This document shows positions 43,195 through 51,712 of a DNA stretch of 64,000 nucleotides, piece after piece. Location of the stretch: NCBI RefSeq assembly GCF_030867385.1, contig NZ_JAPFBJ010000001.1, forward strand, positions 1 to 64,000. Reading direction: 5' to 3'. The position numbers and the translations under genes were made by a program. The notes under the pieces are model-generated. The model did not search any database and had not been told where the DNA came from. It saw only the letters and a list, made by a program, of their open reading frames with translations. The stretch comes from Sphingobium sp. DEHP117 (GTDB lineage Bacteria > Pseudomonadota > Alphaproteobacteria > Sphingomonadales > Sphingomonadaceae). Position 1 is the first letter of the stretch, and each line of letters starts with the position of its first letter.

Positions 43195-44277
43195 ATGAAA
43201 CAGCATTTTTCCCCCGCTCGCCCCGCCATAGCAGCGATTGCCGCTGTTATCGCGATCCCTTCCACCGCCGCGCTGGCTCAGACGGTTGATGCCGCGCCGC
43301 CGGTCATCATTGCGCCGACAGCCGAGCCTGCCGCGCCAGCGCCTGCGCAAACGGCGCCTGCTCCTGCAGCCACGCCTCAGGTCATATTCCAGCCCAGCTC
43401 GCCTGTCGTTCAGCCGACGCCGCCTGCGCCGACGGTGGCAGCGGACACGGCTGAGGAAGCAGCGCCAGCCGAGCGCCCGGCTGCACGGAGTGCGACCAAG
43501 GTAGCGCCCGCACGCGTGACCCCTGCCGAGCGACAGGCAGCCACCCCGCCTGCACCGTCGACAGCCCGGTCGGTAACGGAAGCTCCGGTTTCGCCGGTTC
43601 AATCGTCGCCACCTCCTATTCAGACCACGGCTCCGCAGCCTGAACCGGCTGCGTCCTCCACCCCGACGCCCGCCCTCCCGGAGGACGGCAGTTCGGATAC
43701 GGCGCTGTGGCTATTGGGCCTGGGCGCTCTGGGTGTGGTGGCTGCGGGTTCAGCGCTGGCGGCCCGTCGCAATCGTCGTGACGTCGTCGAGCCGGTGCGC
43801 AGTGGCGACACGGTGAACGCCAGAGAGGAGTTCGTCGAGGTCGATCCGGCGCAGCGGTTTGCGATGCCGGGCGAGGCGATTGCCGAAGAGCGTCTGGCGC
43901 CCGCGCCCTATGTTGAGCCGGTCATATCGTCGAGGCCGACCCCAGAGCCTACGCGGGCCGGTATGCCTGCCCGGGCACTTGCGCGGGAGGTGGACGGCAG
44001 TGCTGCCTCGAGAGACCAGCGCGAGGCGATGGCGGCAGCTGCCCCGTCGGCGGAGAACCCCTTCCTCACCCGGAAGAACCGACTGCGCCGGGCGGATTTT
44101 CTGCTCAGTCGCAGCAATATGGACCGGCCGCAGGCTGATGCCGCCATCGAGGCAAATGCAGAGGCGTGGGACGACGAGCGTCAAAAGGGTGAGGTCGCGA
44201 GCCCGCAGCAGGTCAGCTACAGCTTTGGCAATAGCGGGGCGCTGAAGCCGCCGGTGCTGAAGCCCCGATATAATTAA
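43195..44277 (+). CDS. Pro/Ala-rich exported protein with a membrane anchor
   Basis: A 360-aa protein from ATG 43195, with a signal peptide (KQHFSPARPAIAAIAAVIAI, cleavage after ALA about residue 29). A long Pro/Ala/Thr-rich disordered region (about 30-175), one transmembrane segment (WLLGLGALGVVAAGSALAA, about 178-200) followed by RRNRRD, and a cytoplasmic tail follow. The tail holds FLTRKNRLRRADFLLSR. Similar low-complexity surface/anchor proteins occur in sphingomonads; function unknown. An upstream ATG at 43159 would place 12 residues before the signal and is less likely. A terminator follows. Confidence 0.75.
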   Translation: MKQHFSPARPAIAAIAAVIAIPSTAALAQTVDAAPPVIIAPTAEPAAPAPAQTAPAPAATPQVIFQPSSPVVQPTPPAPTVAADTAEEAAPAERPAARSATKVAPARVTPAERQAATPPAPSTARSVTEAPVSPVQSSPPPIQTTAPQPEPAASSTPTPALPEDGSSDTALWLLGLGALGVVAAGSALAARRNRRDVVEPVRSGDTVNAREEFVEVDPAQRFAMPGEAIAEERLAPAPYVEPVISSRPTPEPTRAGMPARALAREVDGSAASRDQREAMAAAAPSAENPFLTRKNRLRRADFLLSRSNMDRPQADAAIEANAEAWDDERQKGEVASPQQVSYSFGNSGALKPPVLKPRYN

Positions 44278-44294
44278 GGTCGCGAAAGCGACAA

Positions 44295-44321
44295 GGGCGG
44301 CGGAATTGGTTTCCGCCGCCC
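44295..44321 (+). terminator. Rho-independent-like hairpin
   Basis: GGGCGGCGGAA pairs with TTCCGCCGCCC around a short central loop, followed by tctatat. It lies 18 bp after the preceding stop and upstream of hrcA. Confidence 0.65.
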
Positions 44322-44325
44322 TCTA

Positions 44326-44367
44326 TATGTATGAGTGATTGAGCCTGCTGGCGAGCGATCATACATA
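44326..44367. promoter_or_regulatory. Inverted repeat before hrcA
   Basis: TATGTATGA (44326-44334) and TCATACATA (44359-44367) form a perfect 9-bp inverted repeat with 24 bp between, ending at the hrcA Shine-Dalgarno (aggagg, 44367-44372). It differs from the standard CIRCE element (TTAGCACTC-N9-GAGTGCTAA), which is not seen here. It may be an autoregulatory operator. Confidence 0.4.
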
Positions 44368-44373
44368 GGAGGC

Positions 44374-45438
44374 ATGCGAGTCACCCCGATCTCAGAATTG
44401 AACGATCGCGCGCGCGACATTTTCCGCCTGGTGGTCGAGAATTATCTGGGCAATGGCGCACCCGTTGGCTCGCGCACCATCAGCCAGTTGCCGGGCCTGA
44501 ACCTCTCCTCCGCCTCCATTCGCAACGTGATGCAGGATCTGGAGGAAATGGGGCTTCTGGCTGCCCCCCACGTCTCCGCCGGACGCGTGCCTACCGAGAG
44601 CGGGCTGCGCCTGTTTGTCGACGGCATGATGCAGATGGCCGAGCCGTCACCTGAAGAGCGCCGCGTTATCGAGCAGGGGCTGGGCGAAGGCGGCGGGCCG
44701 ATCGAAAACGCGCTGGCCTCGGCGAGCGCGGTGCTCTCCGGCCTGTCTGCCTGCGCGGGAATGGTGTTGGTGCCACGGCGTGAGACAGTGCTGCGCCAGT
44801 TCAGCTTCGTGCCGTTGGAGCAGGGTGGGCCGGGCAGGGGCGAGCAGGCGCTGGCGGTGCTGGTAGGCGCGGACGGCAGTGTCGAAAACCGGATCGTCGA
44901 TCTGCCGCCGGGCACCAATAGTTCCGCGCTGATCGAAGCGGGAAATTTTATCTCAGCGCGCCTTTCCGGCCTCACGCTGGCGCAGGCACGCGAGAAGCTG
45001 GGCGAGGAACTGGCGCAGGACCGGGCTGCGCTCGATGAAGCCGCGCGTGGGCTGGTCGAGCGCGGGCTGGCGAGCTGGAGCAGCGATGCGGCGGAGCGCC
45101 CGGTGCTGATCGTTCGCGGGCAGGCGAACCTGATCGACGAACATGCCTCCGCCGACCTTGAGCGCGTGCGGCAGCTGCTGGAAGAGCTGGAGGGCAAGCA
45201 GGAGATTTCGCGGCTGATGGAGGGCGCGATGCAGGCCGCCGCCACCAAAATCTTCATCGGATCGGAGAACAAACTCTTTTCCTTGTCCGGTTCTTCGGTC
45301 ATAGCCGCGCCCTACCGCGATGGGGAAGGGCGGGTCGTCGGCGTGGTCGGCGTGATCGGCCCAACCCGCTTGAACTATGCGCGCGTGATCCCCATGGTGG
45401 ATTTCACCGCACAGACATTATCGAGATTGATGAGATGA
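44374..45438 (+). CDS. hrcA: Heat-inducible transcription repressor HrcA
   Basis: A 354-aa HrcA: N-terminal winged helix (ELNDRARDIFRLVVENYLG, GAPVGSRTISQLPGLNLSSA, SIRNVMQDLEEMGLL, PHVSAGRVPTESGLRLFVD), then the GAF-like and C-terminal core (RDGEGRVVGVVGVIGPTRLN). ATG 44374 has a strong aggagg. It represses heat-shock genes in many bacteria. It overlaps grpE by 4 bases. Confidence 0.95.
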   Translation: MRVTPISELNDRARDIFRLVVENYLGNGAPVGSRTISQLPGLNLSSASIRNVMQDLEEMGLLAAPHVSAGRVPTESGLRLFVDGMMQMAEPSPEERRVIEQGLGEGGGPIENALASASAVLSGLSACAGMVLVPRRETVLRQFSFVPLEQGGPGRGEQALAVLVGADGSVENRIVDLPPGTNSSALIEAGNFISARLSGLTLAQAREKLGEELAQDRAALDEAARGLVERGLASWSSDAAERPVLIVRGQANLIDEHASADLERVRQLLEELEGKQEISRLMEGAMQAAATKIFIGSENKLFSLSGSSVIAAPYRDGEGRVVGVVGVIGPTRLNYARVIPMVDFTAQTLSRLMR

Positions 45439-45995
45439 ACGACGAGAATATGGAACTGGACCAGAACGAAAAGGCCGAGGCGCAGGCTGCCGTGGAAGAT
45501 GGCGCAAGCGAGGCACTGGATGATCTCGACGCCAAGCTCGCCGCGCTGGAGCAGGAGTTGGAAACGACCAAGCAGGACGTGCTCTATGCCCATGCCGAGA
45601 CGCAGAATGTGCGCCGCCGCATGGAGAAGGAGCTGGCCGATGCCCGCGCCTATGCCGCAACCGCCTTTGCGCGCGACATCCTCTCTGTAGCGGACAATCT
45701 GGGCCGCGCGCTTGACTCCATACCGGCGGAGCTGCGCGAGGACGACAAGTTCAAGGCACTGGTCGTGGGGCTTGAAGCCACGGGCCGCGAGGTCGAAAGC
45801 GTGTTCGCGCGCCACGGCATCGAGAAGGTGAAGGCGCTCGGCGAAGCGCTCGATCCCAATCTGCATCAGGCAATGGTAGAGCTGCCGAGCGATGAGGCCC
45901 CCGGCACGATCATTCAGGAGATGCAGGCGGGGTACAAAATCAAGGATCGCCTGTTGCGCCCGGCGCTGGTGGGCGTGGCCAAAAAGCCGGACTGA
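45435..45995 (+). CDS. grpE: Nucleotide exchange factor GrpE
   Basis: A 186-aa GrpE with a long N-terminal coiled coil (LAALEQELETTKQDVLYAHA, ETQNVRRRMEKELADARAYA) and a C-terminal beta domain (LDPNLHQAMVELPSDEAPG, TIIQEMQAGYKIKDRLLRPA). It works with DnaK and DnaJ, encoded 2.2 kb downstream. Translationally coupled to hrcA. Confidence 0.95.
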   Translation: MNDENMELDQNEKAEAQAAVEDGASEALDDLDAKLAALEQELETTKQDVLYAHAETQNVRRRMEKELADARAYAATAFARDILSVADNLGRALDSIPAELREDDKFKALVVGLEATGREVESVFARHGIEKVKALGEALDPNLHQAMVELPSDEAPGTIIQEMQAGYKIKDRLLRPALVGVAKKPD

Positions 45996-46013
45996 CCTCT
46001 GTGATTTTTCCGT

Positions 46014-46060
46014 AAGATATATCTTTTGTTCTTGCATATTCCAAAATAAGATATATCTTA
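46014..46060. promoter_or_regulatory. Two identical palindromic operators before the PadR gene
   Basis: The palindrome AAGATATATCTT occurs at 46014-46025 and again at 46048-46059 (extended there to TAAGATATATCTTA), centre to centre 34 bp. The stretch is AT-rich in a GC-rich genome and lies 35 bp upstream of the PadR start, so it is a likely autoregulatory site. Confidence 0.6.
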
Positions 46061-46094
46061 AGTGCATCTGGAATAGTTTTGAAGGTAATGGAAT

Positions 46095-46754
46095 ATGCAG
46101 ATCATGCATTCTTGCGGCCGCTCCGGCGGCCATCATCACAGGTCGCGGGTGCCAATTGCGGGCGCTGATTTGCACGCCTCGGGCCGGGGTTACGGCAGGG
46201 GAGCAGGTGGTGGACCCGGCCCTTATGGCGGCTTCGGCGATGAGTTTGACGGCGACGGCTTCCGTGGCCGCGGACACGGCGGCATGCGCAGGCGGCTGTT
46301 CGATAATGCGGAGCTGCGCCTGCTCATGCTGCACCTGATCGCGATCGAGCCGCGCCATGGTTATGACCTGATCCGCGAGATCGAGACGCTGTCCGGCGGT
46401 GCCTATGCGCCGAGTCCGGGCGTGGTCTATCCGGCGCTGACGATGATGACCGAGATGGAACAGATCAGCGAGCAACCGACGGCCGGAACGCGCAAGCAAT
46501 TCGCCATTACTCCGGCAGGAGAGGCGCATCTGGCTGAACATCGCAAGCAGTGCGACGAGGTGCTCATGCGGATCGGCCGGCTTTCGGAGCAGGCGGCGCC
46601 TTCGCCGGATATCGCGCCGGTTCGGCGGGCGATGGGTAATCTGAAGGCCGCGCTCGCCATACGGCTGCGCAAGGAAGGGGCCGACAACGATACCATCCTG
46701 GATGTGGCGGCGCTGATCGATGAGACCGCCGCGAAGATCGAAAGGTTGAAATGA
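46095..46754 (+). CDS. PadR family transcriptional regulator
   Basis: A 219-aa regulator. A Gly/His-rich N-terminal extension (about 1-65, with HSCGRSGGHHHRSR) precedes a PadR winged helix: NAELRLLMLHLIAIEPRHGY, GGAYAPSPGVVYPALTMMTE, RKQFAITPAGEAHLAEH, and a helical C-terminus. The His/Cys-rich leader suggests metal binding, as in some PadR proteins associated with siderophore-interacting proteins, but this is inference. It is followed by a DUF2218 gene with 4-base overlap. Confidence 0.88.
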   Translation: MQIMHSCGRSGGHHHRSRVPIAGADLHASGRGYGRGAGGGPGPYGGFGDEFDGDGFRGRGHGGMRRRLFDNAELRLLMLHLIAIEPRHGYDLIREIETLSGGAYAPSPGVVYPALTMMTEMEQISEQPTAGTRKQFAITPAGEAHLAEHRKQCDEVLMRIGRLSEQAAPSPDIAPVRRAMGNLKAALAIRLRKEGADNDTILDVAALIDETAAKIERLK

Positions 46755-47047
46755 TGGCTGACACATCAGGAAGAGCGACGGCGACGGTCGCGACGGCCCA
46801 TGCCAGCCGCTATCTTCAGCAGCTGTGCAAGCACTGGTCCCACAAGTTCAAAGTCGAGTGTGATGCCGAGCAGGGCATGGTTGAGCTTGGCGCGGGGGTT
46901 CTTCGCATGAGGGCCAAGCCGGATATGCTTGAAGTGGACCTGGAGGTGACGGATGCCGAGGCATTGCCTCGCGTGAAGCAGGTGGTGGCCGAGCATCTAG
47001 ACCGCTTCGCCTTTCGCGAGGCGCCGCTGCCCTTCGTCTGGAGCTGA
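46751..47047 (+). CDS. DUF2218 domain protein
   Basis: A 98-aa (or 97-aa from the second Met) protein of the DUF2218 family: ASRYLQQLCKHWSHKFKVE, LEVDLEVTDAEALPRVKQVV and HLDRFAFREAPLPFVW. In many proteobacteria DUF2218 genes sit with PadR regulators and siderophore-interacting proteins, so an iron link is plausible but unproven. Co-transcribed with the PadR gene. Confidence 0.88.
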   Translation: MMADTSGRATATVATAHASRYLQQLCKHWSHKFKVECDAEQGMVELGAGVLRMRAKPDMLEVDLEVTDAEALPRVKQVVAEHLDRFAFREAPLPFVWS

Positions 47048-47512
47048 TCAGCGGCGCTGGAACGGCACCAGCGCCTCCAGCTCCGCCTGCGGCGGCGCGC
47101 CCTTAGGGCATATGCTGCGCCGATAGAGGAAGAGATGGCGGACGATCTCCGCCTGCTGCTCTATGCCATAGCGGTCGAACGGCTTGCCTGGCTCCAGTGC
47201 ATAATCATAGCGACACCACGGATGGCGCATGAGGAGGAGATACCAGCGCCCTCTGGTCTGCGCCTGCCATACATGCGTCATCTCGTGGATGAAATGGCCC
47301 TGCATCGAGAGGCTTTCGCAGCCGAAATCGGCGCAATACAGATCGCCATGCGGATGGAACCACAAGTGCCCATCCGGCGCCATCGTGTATGTGCGCGGCT
47401 GGAACGGCCAGAATTTGCGAATGTGGACGCACACACGATCATAATCGATCGCCGGCCCGAAGATCGATGCCGCGAGCGCACGTTCGCCGTTCGTCAGTGC
47501 GCGGCTCGTCAC
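47048..47512 (-). CDS. Zincin-like 'vgr-related' protein
   Basis: A 154-aa protein: LTNGERALAASIFGPAIDYD, WPFQPRTYTMAPDGHLWFHP, then GHFIHEMTHVWQ (HExxH zinc site). I recall it as the sphingomonad protein annotated 'vgr related protein'. No signal peptide. Substrate unknown. It ends directly after the convergent DUF2218 gene. Confidence 0.8.
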   Translation of the reverse strand: MTSRALTNGERALAASIFGPAIDYDRVCVHIRKFWPFQPRTYTMAPDGHLWFHPHGDLYCADFGCESLSMQGHFIHEMTHVWQAQTRGRWYLLLMRHPWCRYDYALEPGKPFDRYGIEQQAEIVRHLFLYRRSICPKGAPPQAELEALVPFQRR

Positions 47513-47525
47513 GTGCGGAACTGGC

Positions 47526-47996
47526 TCAGTGTGCGTGGTCCATTGCGTTCATCGGCGCGGCGTCGCCTCCCGCCGTCTTGATCGTGGCGTCCACCGGCAG
47601 GCGATCCCCGTTGGAGAAGAGGAACATCAGGCTGATCGTGCCTTCCTTCACCACTGCCGGGTTGATGCCGAAAATCATCAGATGCTTGCCGCCTGGCGCG
47701 AACGCGACCTTGGTTTGCGCGGGGACATCGACCGCAGCGAGCGGCGTCATCGTCATCTTGCCGTCTTTCATCGCATTGTCGTGCATCTCGATCCGGAGCG
47801 CGCCCTCGGTCCGCACATCGCGCAGCTGCACCGCCTCCGGCCCGCCGTGGATCGTGAAATATCCGGAAGACGGCGCTTGCGGGTTGGCGTTCAGCTGTAC
47901 CCAGGCCTGATCGACATAGAGCGGCGCGGGGTCCGCGCAGGAGGAGAGGGCCAAAGGTACGGCGATCAGGGCGGCAAGGCGGGCGAGACGCATCAT
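47526..47996 (-). CDS. PCu(A)C copper chaperone, lipoprotein
   Basis: A 156-aa periplasmic copper chaperone. Lipoprotein signal with lipobox LALSSCAD; DUF461/PCuAC pattern SSGYFTIHGGPE, RIEMHDNAMKDGKMTM (His/Met ligands) and GGKHLMIFGI (second His-x-Met). The C-terminus is His/Met-rich (NAMDHAH). It probably helps deliver copper to cytochrome oxidase. The frame extends upstream but only as antisense of the dnaK leader. Confidence 0.88.
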   Translation of the reverse strand: MMRLARLAALIAVPLALSSCADPAPLYVDQAWVQLNANPQAPSSGYFTIHGGPEAVQLRDVRTEGALRIEMHDNAMKDGKMTMTPLAAVDVPAQTKVAFAPGGKHLMIFGINPAVVKEGTISLMFLFSNGDRLPVDATIKTAGGDAAPMNAMDHAH

Positions 47997-48056
47997 GATA
48001 ATCCCTCGGAACTGTCCCAAAATTCGACTCGTCGGCAGTGCTAGGCGTTCGTGTGT

Positions 48057-48084
48057 CTTGTGCCAAGAAAAAGCGCCCCTATAT
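48057..48084 (+). promoter_or_regulatory. Sigma32-like (heat-shock) promoter of dnaK
   Basis: CTTGTGC (48057-48063) and CCCCTATAT (48076-48084), spacer 12 bp, resemble the RpoH consensus CTTGAAA / CCCCATnT. They lie about 90 bp upstream of the dnaK ATG. Confidence 0.55.
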
Positions 48085-48171
48085 CGCATCTCGAACGGGT
48101 GGCGGCACCGGCTCCTCTGTGGCGATGCCGCTCCCTCAACCGCTGAAACTTTGGGGTTAAAGAGGACATAG

Positions 48172-50076
<1,905 letters not shown>

Positions 50077-50089
50077 CGGCCAGTGATCT

Positions 50090-50121
50090 CCGGCTGCCTC
50101 GATCTGGGGAGAGGCAGCCGG
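50090..50121 (+). terminator. Hairpin between dnaK and dnaJ
   Basis: CCGGCTGCCTC (50090-50100) and GAGGCAGCCGG (50111-50121) form a perfect 11-bp stem with a 10-nt loop. It is followed by acgttctcccggg and not by a clear T-run, so it may be a partial terminator or an mRNA-stabilising element that raises dnaK over dnaJ. Confidence 0.5.
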
Positions 50122-50141
50122 ACGTTCTCCCGGGGGAATGA

Positions 50142-51275
50142 ATGAGCGCGCAAGTTGATTTCTATGAGCTGTTGGGTGTGGAGCGCACCGCCGATGGCGC
50201 GACGCTCAAGTCCGCCTATCGCAAGCTCGCCATGCAATATCACCCGGATCGCAACCCCGGCTGCAAGGACAGCGAGGCGAAGTTCAAGGCGATCAATCAG
50301 GCCTATGACTGCCTGAAGGACGACCAGAAACGCGCGGCCTATGACCGCTATGGCCATGCCGCGTTCGAGAATGGCGGGCCGGGCGGCTTTAACGGCGGCG
50401 GCGCGGGCTTCTCTGACCTTGGCGACATCTTCGAGACGATTTTCGGCGGCAGTGGCTTTGGTGGCGGGCGCGGGCGGCAGCAACAGCGGCGCGGCGCGGA
50501 CCTGCGCTATGACCTTGAGGTCAGCCTCGAAGAAGCCTTCACCGGCAAGACGCAGGAAATCTCGATCGAGGTCTCCGCCTCATGCGGCGAATGCGACGGA
50601 TCGGGCGCGACACCGGGCACCGGCACCCGCGCCTGCACCACCTGCGGCGGGCATGGTCAGGTGCGCGCGCAGCAGGGCTTTTTCGTGGTCGAGCGCACAT
50701 GCCCGGCCTGCCACGGCGCGGGCAAGGTGATCGAAAGCCCCTGCCGCGCCTGCCGAGGCGAGGGGCGGGTGGACAAGCCGAAGACGCTTTCCGTCAACAT
50801 TCCGGCGGGCGTGGATGAGGGCACCCGCATCCGCCTGACCGGCGAGGGCGAGGCGGGCGCGCGCGGTGCGCCTCCGGGTGATCTCTATATTTTCGTGCAC
50901 CTAAAGCGCCACCGCGTGTTCGAGCGCGACGGCACGACCCTGTTCTGCCGCGCGCCGGTGAGCTTCACCACGGCGGCGCTGGGCGGCGAGATCGAGGTGC
51001 CGGGGCTGGACCGCGAGGCGGTTAAGATCAGGATCCCGGCGGGCATCCAGTCCGGCAAGCAGTTGCGCCAGCGCGGCGCGGGCATGCCGGCGCTCAACTC
51101 ACGCGGCGCGCGCGGCGACATGGTGGTGCAGATCGACGTCGAGACGCCGACGCGGCTGAGCGCCAAACAGAAGGAACTGCTGGAGCAATTCCGCGCGACG
51201 GAGACGGGCGACGAATGCCCGGCATCCAGCGGCTTTTTCAGCAAGCTGAAAGAGATGTGGGACGATTTGGGGTAG
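50142..51275 (+). CDS. dnaJ: Chaperone protein DnaJ
   Basis: A 377-aa class I Hsp40: J domain with YHPDRNPG (HPD), Gly-rich linker (GGPGGFNGGGAGF), four zinc-finger CxxCxGxG-type repeats (CGECDGSG, CTTCGGHG, CPACHGAG, CRACRGEG), and the C-terminal substrate domains. It partners with DnaK. Confidence 0.97.
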   Translation: MSAQVDFYELLGVERTADGATLKSAYRKLAMQYHPDRNPGCKDSEAKFKAINQAYDCLKDDQKRAAYDRYGHAAFENGGPGGFNGGGAGFSDLGDIFETIFGGSGFGGGRGRQQQRRGADLRYDLEVSLEEAFTGKTQEISIEVSASCGECDGSGATPGTGTRACTTCGGHGQVRAQQGFFVVERTCPACHGAGKVIESPCRACRGEGRVDKPKTLSVNIPAGVDEGTRIRLTGEGEAGARGAPPGDLYIFVHLKRHRVFERDGTTLFCRAPVSFTTAALGGEIEVPGLDREAVKIRIPAGIQSGKQLRQRGAGMPALNSRGARGDMVVQIDVETPTRLSAKQKELLEQFRATETGDECPASSGFFSKLKEMWDDLG

Positions 51276-51298
51276 GGATTGGCGGTCCCTCCTGATGT

Positions 51299-51329
51299 CG
51301 TCACCCCGGGCTTGACCCGGGGTCCCGCT
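51299..51329. repeat. 31-bp REP-like repeat, left of the GIY-YIG gene
   Basis: Begins cgtcaccccgggcttgaccc and contains its own inner palindrome (CCCCGGG..CTTGA..CCCGGGG). Its exact reverse complement lies at 51653-51683, so the two copies frame the GIY-YIG gene with short flanks of 17 and 6 bp. Confidence 0.8.
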
Positions 51330-51346
51330 TTTATAATTCTCGGGAC

Positions 51347-51646
51347 ATGCGCGGTGGGAGACAGGGCGGCTGGGTCTACATCATGGCGGACCGCTATCGC
51401 GGGACCATGTATGTGGGTGTTACAGCTGATTTGGCTGCTCGCATCCTTCAGCACAGATCAGGATCAGGCTCCGACTTTTGCGCGAGATATCGGCTTGATC
51501 GGCTCGTATGGGCCGAAGCTGGGGAGAGCATGACCGGTTGTATCGAGCAGGAGAAGCGCATCAAACGCTGGCGGCGCCAGTGGAAATTCGATCTGATAGA
51601 ATACGGCAATCCGGAGTGGCAGGACTTATACGAGATGCTCGTCTGA
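51347..51646 (+). CDS. Small GIY-YIG nuclease family protein
   Basis: A 99-aa single-domain GIY-YIG protein: WVYIMADRYRGTMYVGVTAD (the GIY/YIG strands), LAARILQHR (catalytic Arg region), YRLDRLVWAE and CIEQEKRIKRWRRQWKFDLI (metal-binding Glu). All core residues appear kept. GTG or later ATG starts would remove the first strand, so ATG 51347 is used. Such stand-alone proteins are frequent in alphaproteobacteria; their role is not established. It is framed by perfect inverted repeats. Confidence 0.9.
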   Translation: MRGGRQGGWVYIMADRYRGTMYVGVTADLAARILQHRSGSGSDFCARYRLDRLVWAEAGESMTGCIEQEKRIKRWRRQWKFDLIEYGNPEWQDLYEMLV

Positions 51647-51652
51647 AAGAGC

Positions 51653-51683
51653 AGCGGGACCCCGGGTCAAGCCCGGGGTGACG
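51653..51683. repeat. 31-bp REP-like repeat, right of the GIY-YIG gene (inverted)
   Basis: Exact reverse complement of the repeat at 51299-51329; it begins agcgggaccccgggtcaagc. It starts 6 bp after the GIY-YIG stop codon. Confidence 0.8.
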
Positions 51684-51712
51684 AGCAACAACAGAGGAAT
51701 TCCCTTCAGGGC

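Noticed and set aside
48020..48050. Possible degenerate CIRCE element before dnaK (cgactc...agtgctagg)
   Set aside because: Half-sites match poorly and the spacing is shorter than 9 bp.
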